A stretch of 64,000 nt of DNA from positions 248,001 through 312,000 of the forward strand of contig NZ_SMFQ01000005.1 in the NCBI RefSeq assembly GCF_004339015.1. Reading direction: 5' to 3'. Below are positions 57,342 through 64,000 of this stretch, in pieces; the first letter of the stretch is position 1, and every line of letters begins with the position of its first letter. A program made the translations under genes and the position numbers. This DNA comes from Cocleimonas flava (GTDB lineage: Bacteria > Pseudomonadota > Gammaproteobacteria > Thiotrichales > Thiotrichaceae). Under the pieces are notes generated by a model that worked only from the letters and a program-made list of their open reading frames with translations, was not told where the DNA came from and ran no database searches.

Positions 57342-59771
57342 TTAATGCGTTATTGCTTTGTTTGCCAAAAACTCGGCATAGATCAACGAAGCAATTAAAT
57401 TAAAACTATTCCCAATAAATAAAATCATACCAAAACTTTGTGCAACCGGAATAGCGCTTAAACCTAATAACCCGAAAGACAACAGACTTGTGATTGCGGA
57501 AATAAAAATAGCCTGCTGTGTGACATTTCCGTCTTGAAGTTCATAGGCAAAAATACCGTAATCCATCCCCAGGCCCAGCACCAGAAACAACGCCATTACA
57601 TGAAATAGATTGAAGGACACACCCAATACATTCAAAAGCACAATTAACGCTGCGGTGGCACACAATGGAACCAAAACAATGTTTAAAGCAGATAACTTAC
57701 GATATCGACTCAAAATTAAAAGTGCAATTAAAGCATAAGCCACAAGTAACAATTGAGTGGCTGAAACGCGTTGATCTGCCAATGATTTTTTCGCGCTTTC
57801 GACCGTATTCACATAGTTTACAAAAGGCATCGTGTTGCTAAGCTTTTCTAAGGCTTCAAAGTCTGTTCCTTTGGCGATTAAGATAAAGTTTCGGAAATTG
57901 TCGCCAGCTTCAGCTTTGCTATTTTTATGCCCTTGCTCTACTAGCCTTTGTTCGACCTGCTGTTTTTTTGTATACCAAAGCGGTGGCAGTATCTCGTTAA
58001 AAAGCTCGTTCAGTTGTTGCGGCTCTAAGATCAGCTTTTCTGAGTTTGCATATTCAGTTTTGATTGCTTCTGCCTTATTTTTCTCCACACCCAATAAGGA
58101 ATACAAGGCATCAACGGCTTGATTGTCTCCGTATAGCTTTCCCTGTATCTGATAGTTCTCACGCTGCTGTTGAGGCGTTGGCAACCATTGCGTAATACTT
58201 TTAAAATTATCGGCTATAAGTGGGGGGGTGGCTTTTACTTTATCGTAAAACGACTCTGTTAGGCCAATAAGCTCTTCAGAGCTCTGACCACTGATTACCA
58301 CGAATCTACCTGGTTCATAGTCCGAAGCTATTTGGGATACAGCAACCTCACTCGCTAATATTTCAGGATCAGGCGTGAAGAAAAAACGTGGATCATCGCT
58401 GGTTTTAACAGCAAATATATTGAGCGCCAAACTCAGCATTAATAGCACAATCGTTATAACGACGACTCTGGGACTAAAAACCGCTAGAGGTCGCTTGAAA
58501 ATATCCAATATAGTATTGACGACGGTATTATTCGCCTTAATTCTTTTACTCGAATATTGCCCTAAACAAATAACGCTCAACCACGCCATCGTTAGACCAC
58601 AGCAAGAAAACACAGCCACCTTTTTCAAGGCATCGAGTTGAGAAAAATATAAGGCTAAATATCCTAATAATGACGTCACCAAACTTAACAATAGTGCGCT
58701 ATGTAATCTGGATTGCGAATGCTCAACACTATCCTCAGCGACAGAGCTTGGGCCATTTGATAATGCCTGAGATTGATGGAAGAAATAATGAATCGAATAG
58801 TCGATTACAATTCCGATCAAACTTGCGCCGAACACGATGGTTAATATGTGAATTTTCCCGTAAATAAAATGCGAAACGGCAAAGGCAAAAGCAACCCCAA
58901 AAGCGATCGATAAAAACGGCAGAATCAACGGCACCACACTACGAAACGTTAAGAGCAATACCAGCAGCACGCCAACCATCGAAATAGTGGATATAAAACT
59001 GATATCTTTTTTAGATTTACTCGCCGCATCCACGGCAAAGAAAAACACACCTGAGCGCAGTATTTCAATCTTGTATTTGTCTTTAAGGTCTTTACTAATC
59101 GTGTTGATATCAGCAAGCAGTTGATTCTGCCCGTCTAATCCCAACCCACCTTTTTGCAATTTAGTTTGGATAACTGCGTATTGTTTTTTGTTCTTTTTAT
59201 TTTGCCCGGCATCATCGCTACTGCTAGCTTCAGAACCATGGGTTTGCGCCTGCTCCAAATCTGCGCTTATCTTCTGCAGAAACTCATTAAAATATTCGCT
59301 ATGAACGCCTAGAGGGTCTTTTTCAAAAGACATGAGTGGTGCATTTGTGAGTCGAAACAGCTTCGCCTGAGCTTGTTTTGCAAGCTCCTCTGCACTTTCT
59401 TGTTTAATATTTTTCTGCGCTGCTACAGTGAGTAAGTGAAACCGGTATTTTGCCAGTGAATCAATGATATCAGTCAGCGATAAAGCATCACTCGATAAGA
59501 CAGTTAATGGCTTAAGTTCGGATAAGCGTTTGCTCAAATCTGCCTTTGCTGCATCAAGTTGTTGCTTATCATCAGCACCTACGACGAACAAAATATTACG
59601 ACTGATATTTTCAGTCAGTCCATCCATCGCATCTTGTGTTGATTGATCTAATTCCAGGTCTGGTGAAAGATCACCAAGGCTGGTATCGACAACGAGTTTG
59701 CCGCTGCTTTGAAAAAAGAAGGCAAGCGTAAAAACAATGCAGATTACAAATAGTGATCGCCAAACAATCAT
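57342..59771 (-). CDS. MMPL/RND-type exporter
   Basis: Twelve-helix transporter of 809 residues with two large periplasmic loops. The first is at about 25-250, the second at about 430-610. LVLGLGMDYGIFAYE and LIGIVIDYSIHYFF are the two RND-like helices. In aryl-polyene clusters it is thought to move the pigment lipid across or out of the inner membrane. It overlaps no gene but starts 10 bp after the LolA-like gene. A dispersed repeat copy lies in frame in the second loop (58212-58236). Confidence 0.9.
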   Translation of the reverse strand: MIVWRSLFVICIVFTLAFFFQSSGKLVVDTSLGDLSPDLELDQSTQDAMDGLTENISRNILFVVGADDKQQLDAAKADLSKRLSELKPLTVLSSDALSLTDIIDSLAKYRFHLLTVAAQKNIKQESAEELAKQAQAKLFRLTNAPLMSFEKDPLGVHSEYFNEFLQKISADLEQAQTHGSEASSSDDAGQNKKNKKQYAVIQTKLQKGGLGLDGQNQLLADINTISKDLKDKYKIEILRSGVFFFAVDAASKSKKDISFISTISMVGVLLVLLLTFRSVVPLILPFLSIAFGVAFAFAVSHFIYGKIHILTIVFGASLIGIVIDYSIHYFFHQSQALSNGPSSVAEDSVEHSQSRLHSALLLSLVTSLLGYLALYFSQLDALKKVAVFSCCGLTMAWLSVICLGQYSSKRIKANNTVVNTILDIFKRPLAVFSPRVVVITIVLLMLSLALNIFAVKTSDDPRFFFTPDPEILASEVAVSQIASDYEPGRFVVISGQSSEELIGLTESFYDKVKATPPLIADNFKSITQWLPTPQQQRENYQIQGKLYGDNQAVDALYSLLGVEKNKAEAIKTEYANSEKLILEPQQLNELFNEILPPLWYTKKQQVEQRLVEQGHKNSKAEAGDNFRNFILIAKGTDFEALEKLSNTMPFVNYVNTVESAKKSLADQRVSATQLLLVAYALIALLILSRYRKLSALNIVLVPLCATAALIVLLNVLGVSFNLFHVMALFLVLGLGMDYGIFAYELQDGNVTQQAIFISAITSLLSFGLLGLSAIPVAQSFGMILFIGNSFNLIASLIYAEFLANKAITH
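58212..58236 (-). repeat. Dispersed G/C-run repeat, copy 12, inside the exporter coding sequence
   Basis: On the minus strand AAAAGCCACCCCCCCACTTA then TAGCC. It is an exact family member with the CCCCCCC variant and is in frame, adding KATPPLIAD to the second periplasmic loop. Being coding, it cannot serve as a terminator in its host gene. Confidence 0.85.
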
Positions 59772-59781
59772 GAATGATTAC

Positions 59782-60486
59782 TCAGTTTTGACCGCTGGTA
59801 GTGATTCGAACCGGATTCAATAATAATTTACAGCCATCAGCAGAAAGCGATGCACAGCTCTCTGAAAATGCAGCATCTTTAGAGAGTTTATCGTTCATCG
59901 CATATTGCTGTGTTTCGCTACTCACTATTCTGGTTACTTGCTGATTTTTATCGGTGATTGAAATCTGTAATTCATTTTTAGCGCTTGGCTTTGCTAACGC
60001 AACAGAATCAATAGCCTGTTTCACCATTTTGTTTTTCGGTACTAAACTTAACTCAACGCCTGTCGCATCATTCTTTGAAATCTGGATATCGAATTCTTTT
60101 GTTATGAACTCAGTATTGCCAGCCATTAAGCCCAATAACAGATTCGCCAAGAAGTCATGCTGAACGCCATCCAGATTTTCGACTGAAAGCTTTTCTGGCA
60201 CTAAAAAATTGAGTTTTTGATTAGTAAAAACCAGCGACTCGACAATCGGCTTTTGCGTTTTCCAGATTAAACCTAAATCACAGGAATAAATGAATTCGCC
60301 CATTGAAACCAATGGAACTGGTAGACTTTTTATTTGCTTGGTTTGAGTGAACTCACCGGAGAAGTTACACGCTTCTGGCATCATAGACTTTAATGCTTTT
60401 ATGTTTTCTGGCGTATTGGCGCTTAGTGAAACACTACTAACTACACTGGCCATCAAACAAAGCATTAACAAAAAAGGTCTAATCAT
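59782..60486 (-). CDS. LolA-like periplasmic carrier protein
   Basis: Protein of 234 residues with a signal peptide (about 1-23). The pattern SGEFTQTKQIKSLPVPLVSMG and the following FIYSCDLGLIWKTQKP are LolA-like. Members in pigment clusters probably shuttle lipidated pigment from the inner to the outer membrane. The C-terminal region has Cys pairs that may form a disulfide. It overlaps the thioesterase start by 4 bp (ATGA). Confidence 0.82.
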   Translation of the reverse strand: MIRPFLLMLCLMASVVSSVSLSANTPENIKALKSMMPEACNFSGEFTQTKQIKSLPVPLVSMGEFIYSCDLGLIWKTQKPIVESLVFTNQKLNFLVPEKLSVENLDGVQHDFLANLLLGLMAGNTEFITKEFDIQISKNDATGVELSLVPKNKMVKQAIDSVALAKPSAKNELQISITDKNQQVTRIVSSETQQYAMNDKLSKDAAFSESCASLSADGCKLLLNPVRITTSGQN

Positions 60487-60962
60487 GCATCACCTTGTTC
60501 TTCTGGTTTTTCATCAGCTAGGGCCTTAAATGCAGCATCGACGCTATCCAGGAGTTGTTTAGGCGCATCAAACTGGGTGATTTCTTCTGGCATCTTTACA
60601 GCAAATTGCGTCGTCTGCCCCTTGGTAACCACATCTCGCGTTGCGACATCAACAATTAGATAATCGATAACGAGCTTATGCTCCCACTCTTTCAGTTCTG
60701 CAGTAATTTCAAACTGCTGTTCAAACCGCAAAGGCCTGATGTACTTGGTGTGCAGATCAACCACTGGATAAAAATAGCCAGTTTCTTCCATATCTGCATA
60801 GGTGAAGCCTATTTTAGACAGCAATTTACAGCGCGCTATTTCAAAATATTTCGGGTAGTTGCCATGCCATACGATGCGATATGAATCGACATCATAAAAA
60901 CACACTTCCATGGGAAGTGTGACACTCAGTGTCGGACCTGCTTTTTTTGAATTGGTTTTCAT
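60483..60962 (-). CDS. 4HBT-type thioesterase
   Basis: Hotdog thioesterase of 159 residues. The motif CFYDVDSYRIVWHGNYPKYFE, with the catalytic Asp, is typical of YbgC/4-hydroxybenzoyl-CoA thioesterases. It probably releases the finished acyl chain or edits the ACP. It overlaps the LolA-like gene by 4 bp and follows the ACP by 16 bp. Confidence 0.87.
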   Translation of the reverse strand: MKTNSKKAGPTLSVTLPMEVCFYDVDSYRIVWHGNYPKYFEIARCKLLSKIGFTYADMEETGYFYPVVDLHTKYIRPLRFEQQFEITAELKEWEHKLVIDYLIVDVATRDVVTKGQTTQFAVKMPEEITQFDAPKQLLDSVDAAFKALADEKPEEQGDA

Positions 60963-60978
60963 TAAACTGATATTTCTA

Positions 60979-61230
60979 TTAGATTTCTACGATGATTTTA
61001 ACCACATCATCGATAGTTCTCGCATCTTTAAATAGCTTCGGTGATAAATCTTTGCCGATATGCTTTTTTAGCTCTACCATCAGATCTACCGTATCAATAC
61101 TGTCAATATCAAGGTCTTGATAGAGGCGCGCATCTGCGACCAGTTCTGCTTCTTCTAATTCAAATAACTCGATTAATTTTTCTTTCAACTGTTGAAGAGT
61201 TTGTTGATAGCTTTGTTCATAACTGTTCAT
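60979..61230 (-). CDS. Acyl carrier protein 1
   Basis: Four-helix carrier of 83 residues with the phosphopantetheine site Ser44 in DIDSIDTVDL. It is one of two ACPs in the cluster; the other is at 63436. It lies between the PlsC-like and thioesterase genes on the minus strand. In known aryl-polyene systems one ACP carries the starter and the other the growing chain. Which is which here is not known. Confidence 0.92.
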   Translation of the reverse strand: MNSYEQSYQQTLQQLKEKLIELFELEEAELVADARLYQDLDIDSIDTVDLMVELKKHIGKDLSPKLFKDARTIDDVVKIIVEI

Positions 61231-61369
61231 ACTGTAACGCTCATATTTATTCTAACTCACTGTATATATTCTTATTTAGCTGCTAATTAGTTTTCTAATT
61301 TAGTGTCTAATTATATGCGAATAACGATATGCGCAATTGTACTATTAAACGCATTATGAATCTTTCCAA

Positions 61370-61398
61370 AAAAACGCCTATAAGTGGGGGGGTGGCTT
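61370..61398 (-). repeat. Dispersed G/C-run repeat, copy 13, at the end of the PlsC-like gene
   Basis: On the minus strand AAGCCACCCCCCCACTTATA then GGCGTTTTTTT. The repeat encodes the last residues (PPPHL) and the TAG stop, and then provides a GCC/GGC stem and T-run. It may partly terminate transcription before ACP 1. Confidence 0.87.
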
Positions 61399-62187
61399 AT
61401 CAGTTTTGGTTGTATAGTTATCTAATTGCATAATTGCCGTTAGATAATAATCCCTTAAAAAATCAGTTAAACGACGGTATTGAATGGTTCTTGCCAAGCT
61501 TGTATCAATGCATTCCTCAATGGTTAACGTAGGATTTATCCGCACTAAAATTTTTGATTTGATATCAGGAAGCTGATACCAGCTTTCATACTTTTGCAAT
61601 GCACGCGGCGAACACGTTATAAGAAAAGGAACAATATCGCTATTTGCATGAATCGCTATATTCGCGGCACCACGCTTGAATTCCAATTGAGTGTCGTATT
61701 GGTTACGCGTACCTTCAGGAAATATTAGAATATTTTCACCAGCGGCAAGTTTCTCCGCAGCCATGCCTATCAGATCTTCTTCATCATTAGGAATATAACC
61801 GGCCAGACTCACGGTTAGGCGTGTTACAGGATTACGAAAAAGTGCTTCTTTCACCACGCAACATACATCATCTACATAGGCTAAAATAAATAACGCATCA
61901 ATCAACATAGAATGATTGGAAATGACAACTTTGCCTTTGATTTCATCGCTATTAAGTCGTTCTAAATCATAAGACATCAAGCCCAGAAATTGCATAAAAT
62001 CGACATAGAACTTACACAGTCTTTGTATGGTTTTACGGATTTTTTTCTGTTTCCCTTCCTGATCCTTAACAAAAACAACAATCAAAACAGCATGAATGAC
62101 GGGAAAGAATGCGCCCACAGTAAATACAATATAACTAATGCCTGCAGCGATAATCCGCCAGTAATGGTTGAGAGATAGAATCTTCAA
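61378..62187 (-). CDS. PlsC-like 1-acyl-glycerophosphate acyltransferase
   Basis: Membrane acyltransferase of 269 residues with one N-terminal helix pair (about 10-40). The catalytic His-x4-Asp is in NHSMLIDAL, and the second motif is FPEGTRNQYD. It probably attaches the aryl-polyene acyl group to a glycerol-phosphate-like lipid, as such enzymes do in pigment clusters. The C-terminus is made by a dispersed repeat, so the ancestral stop was probably different. Confidence 0.88.
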   Translation of the reverse strand: MKILSLNHYWRIIAAGISYIVFTVGAFFPVIHAVLIVVFVKDQEGKQKKIRKTIQRLCKFYVDFMQFLGLMSYDLERLNSDEIKGKVVISNHSMLIDALFILAYVDDVCCVVKEALFRNPVTRLTVSLAGYIPNDEEDLIGMAAEKLAAGENILIFPEGTRNQYDTQLEFKRGAANIAIHANSDIVPFLITCSPRALQKYESWYQLPDIKSKILVRINPTLTIEECIDTSLARTIQYRRLTDFLRDYYLTAIMQLDNYTTKTDKPPPHL

Positions 62188-62230
62188 GGATTTATCTGGG
62201 AATAAATAGAAGGACGTTTAAAGTCAAACA

Positions 62231-63181
62231 CTAAGCGCAATAGCATTCAACTTCGACAAGCAAGTTAGAACGGCAAATATCGGCAATCGTGTAGATTTTC
62301 GCCGCATCGGGAAAATCTTTATCTAATGATTTTTTTGATTCTTCCAGGCAAGATTTATTTCGCAGATACACTTTCATGGTTTGAATCGAATCAACTTCGT
62401 AGCCGGTTTTTTCCAGCAAGTGGAAAATATTATCTTTTGTGATTTGTAGTTGGGCGGCTAAATCACCCTCATGCAACGTCTCATGTCCAATGATACTAGC
62501 CGTACCAGAGATAAATAACAGATTGCCTTTAGGATGTTCGAGGCTGGTTGCACGTGCAAAAGACGGACTACTGATACCATATTGACGCGGATACTGATAA
62601 GCGTTCTGCTGTTTATTATTGGTATGGTGAATGCCCTTGTAAACGCTGGATATTGCGTATATCGTCATGCCGCCAGTGACATTTCCAACGGCAGTAGCTG
62701 CTGGGAAATCAGCATCGTTTATGCCCGCCTGTTTAAATGCTTTGAGGCGACCATTACAAAATAATTTATAGTTTTCGTTATCGCCCAACCCTTTATTGAT
62801 CGCAGGCACATAGTTCCAGAAACGTAACAGATTACGTTGTTCGGTTTGATTAATAAATGCTAATAACTCTGCATAAACAGACTCGGTTGCTGCCTCTAAG
62901 TCTTCACATTCTTCTGCTGTTAAGCTAATAGAGGTAAACAAAAAACCTCCAGATTCAGACCACTTGCATAAGCCAGATATTCCGCTTATTACAGGCTCAT
63001 CTTTAATCTTCCATAATTCATGAACAAAATCGCTGGCATCGGTTCTACCGAGACCTGAAGGTATGTGATTTTGATTTTGACTTTGACGAGTGATCGGGCA
63101 ATCGAAACCAATAACAGCCAAATTCTGGGATTCTGCATTGAGTTGTTCTGCCGATGCACTCGAATAAGAATTAATAAGCAT
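62231..63181 (-). CDS. Chorismatase of the XanB2/Hyg5/FkbO type
   Basis: Protein of 316 residues. The segment QNAYQYPRQYGISSPSFARA, with LLFISGTASIIGHETLHEGD and CRSNLLVEVECY at the end, matches chorismatases with a RidA-like C-terminal half. XanB2 converts chorismate to 3- and 4-hydroxybenzoate, and 3-hydroxybenzoate is the xanthomonadin starter. This enzyme replaces the tyrosine/histidine-type ammonia-lyase of E. coli aryl-polyene clusters, so the head group here should come from chorismate. Product specificity cannot be told from the sequence. It opens the minus-strand operon. Confidence 0.88.
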   Translation of the reverse strand: MLINSYSSASAEQLNAESQNLAVIGFDCPITRQSQNQNHIPSGLGRTDASDFVHELWKIKDEPVISGISGLCKWSESGGFLFTSISLTAEECEDLEAATESVYAELLAFINQTEQRNLLRFWNYVPAINKGLGDNENYKLFCNGRLKAFKQAGINDADFPAATAVGNVTGGMTIYAISSVYKGIHHTNNKQQNAYQYPRQYGISSPSFARATSLEHPKGNLLFISGTASIIGHETLHEGDLAAQLQITKDNIFHLLEKTGYEVDSIQTMKVYLRNKSCLEESKKSLDKDFPDAAKIYTIADICRSNLLVEVECYCA

Positions 63182-63435
63182 TTTCTGTATTCTCTAGCGA
63201 AGAATGTTCATATTCAGCCGAACGAGGACTAAAACATGAAAAAGGTTTTAAATGGAAATTAGCTGCCACTAACAAATAGCTTAATTAATAAGCAGTCGAA
63301 AATAATAATCAAAAAATCATAGTAAATATTTAAAACTCACACCCTAGCGAAACGTGAATTTAGATGATTTATCAATAGAATATAGTTTAAACTATACCCT
63401 CAAAAAAATAAAGATGACTGTGAGTGAGGTAAATA

Positions 63436-63702
63436 GTGAGCGTACAAACTGAAGCCGAAAATAAAATGGCAACATTGCTGGTTGAAGTTCTGAATCTTGA
63501 AGATATCAGCGCTGAAGAAATCGATCCAAACGATCAGTTATTTGGTGATGGTCTGGGCCTGGATTCTATCGATGCATTGGAAATTGCACTGGCAATTTCT
63601 CAAGATTTTGGCGTTCAAATGAAAGCAGAAGATGAAAGCACTCGTGAAGCATTTGCGACCTTGAAAAGCCTTACTGATTTTGTCGGGAAAAATAAAGCTT
63701 AA
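63436..63702 (+). CDS. Acyl carrier protein 2
   Basis: ACP of 88 residues with the attachment site Ser44 in GLGLDSIDALEIALAI. It starts at GTG 63436, with GAGGT 5 nt upstream, which fixes the start. It heads a third transcription unit, divergent from the chorismatase, and precedes the ligase gene by 30 bp, which suggests it carries the starter acyl group. Confidence 0.92.
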   Translation: MSVQTEAENKMATLLVEVLNLEDISAEEIDPNDQLFGDGLGLDSIDALEIALAISQDFGVQMKAEDESTREAFATLKSLTDFVGKNKA

Positions 63703-63732
63703 CTAGCAAATCAGACATAATAGCTTCATGTT

Positions 63733-64000
63733 ATGACTAGAAAAACATTCCCGCTAACGAACCGTAATCTACGTGATAATTTTGCCTATCTAACTCAAGA
63801 TAACAAAACCACTGGAGACACTAAGGGATTTGTTAGCGCGCAACGCTTTATCGATACTGTTGTCGCATTATCAAAACAATTACCCAGCGACAAACAACAC
63901 ATCATTAATTTATGCGGCAATCGCTATTTATTTACTGTGGTGCTTTGCGCAAGCGTTTTAAAAAACCAAGTCAATTTATTACCGTCTAACAGAAATATAG
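63733..64000 (+). CDS. Acyl-activating (AMP-forming) ligase, N-terminal part
   Basis: The open frame runs from ATG 63733 off the right edge (89 codons). It begins MTRKTFPLTNRNLRDNFAYL, and the region IINLCGNRYLFTVVLCASVL followed by QVNLLPSNRN is typical of the ApeH/XanL-type ligases of aryl-polyene clusters. It would adenylate the hydroxybenzoate starter and load it on an ACP. The AMP-binding core lies outside the window, so identity rests on the short N-terminus and context. Confidence 0.7.
   Translation, partial: MTRKTFPLTNRNLRDNFAYLTQDNKTTGDTKGFVSAQRFIDTVVALSKQLPSDKQHIINLCGNRYLFTVVLCASVLKNQVNLLPSNRNI

Overview
The window is a stretch of chromosome from a low-GC (about 40% G+C by eye) gammaproteobacterium. 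The evidence is Hda, YicC, NhaB, ComF, MoaCDE, an atpIBEFHAGDC operon followed downstream by glmUS, and hrcA-grpE-dnaK-dnaJ-dapB. I cannot name the genus. HrcA together with a XanB2-type chorismatase argues against Enterobacterales, and a free-living, possibly aquatic, gammaproteobacterium fits best.

Layout. Positions 1-8.3 kb carry the 3' end of engB, a candidate structured RNA, cbpA-degQ, yicC, comF, moaC against moaDE, and a SulP transporter. From 8.7 to 23.6 kb there is nhaB, then glmS and glmU, two unusual cell-envelope genes (a Cys/His enzyme-like secreted protein and a His-rich lipoprotein with a peptidoglycan-binding domain), the complete ATP synthase operon and a VanZ-like gene. From 23.7 to 31.6 kb lie uvrD, a SoxR regulator with a textbook operator in front of a divergent VOC gene, an AhpD-like protein, a glycine-zipper lipoprotein, a YebE-like protein, a cold-shock gene with a long leader, and hda-perM. 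From 33 to 39 kb is the heat-shock block, with a sigma-32-type promoter before grpE. From 39.4 to 45.9 kb come two polysaccharide-type genes, an EamA transporter, nadK, a TlpA-like thioredoxin, a DUF1244 gene and a MipA-like porin.

From 46.1 kb to the right edge is an aryl-polyene pigment gene cluster, the main accessory feature. A plus-strand operon encodes a ketosynthase, a short KS-like (chain-length-factor-like) protein, a flavin halogenase, a membrane protein, a dehydratase, a GT2 glycosyltransferase, a LpxL-like acyltransferase, a second dehydratase and a second ketosynthase. A converging minus-strand operon encodes a XanB2/Hyg5-type chorismatase, a PlsC-like acyltransferase, an ACP, a thioesterase, a LolA-like protein, an MMPL exporter, a ketoreductase, a second flavin halogenase and a cupin_8/JmjC oxygenase. 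A third unit at the edge starts with another ACP and the N-terminus of an acyl-activating ligase. The inferred product is a xanthomonadin-like pigment: a hydroxybenzoate starter from chorismate, extended by a type II PKS, halogenated, perhaps hydroxylated, then attached to a lipid or sugar anchor and exported to the outer membrane.

A short G/C-run repeat (core CCCCCCTACTT) occurs at 13 places across the whole window. It is mostly intergenic and often followed by a T-run like a terminator. Two copies form perfect inverted pairs, one lies in frame inside the exporter gene and one forms the end of the PlsC-like gene. It behaves like a REP/BIME-type dispersed element and is the second main point of interest.
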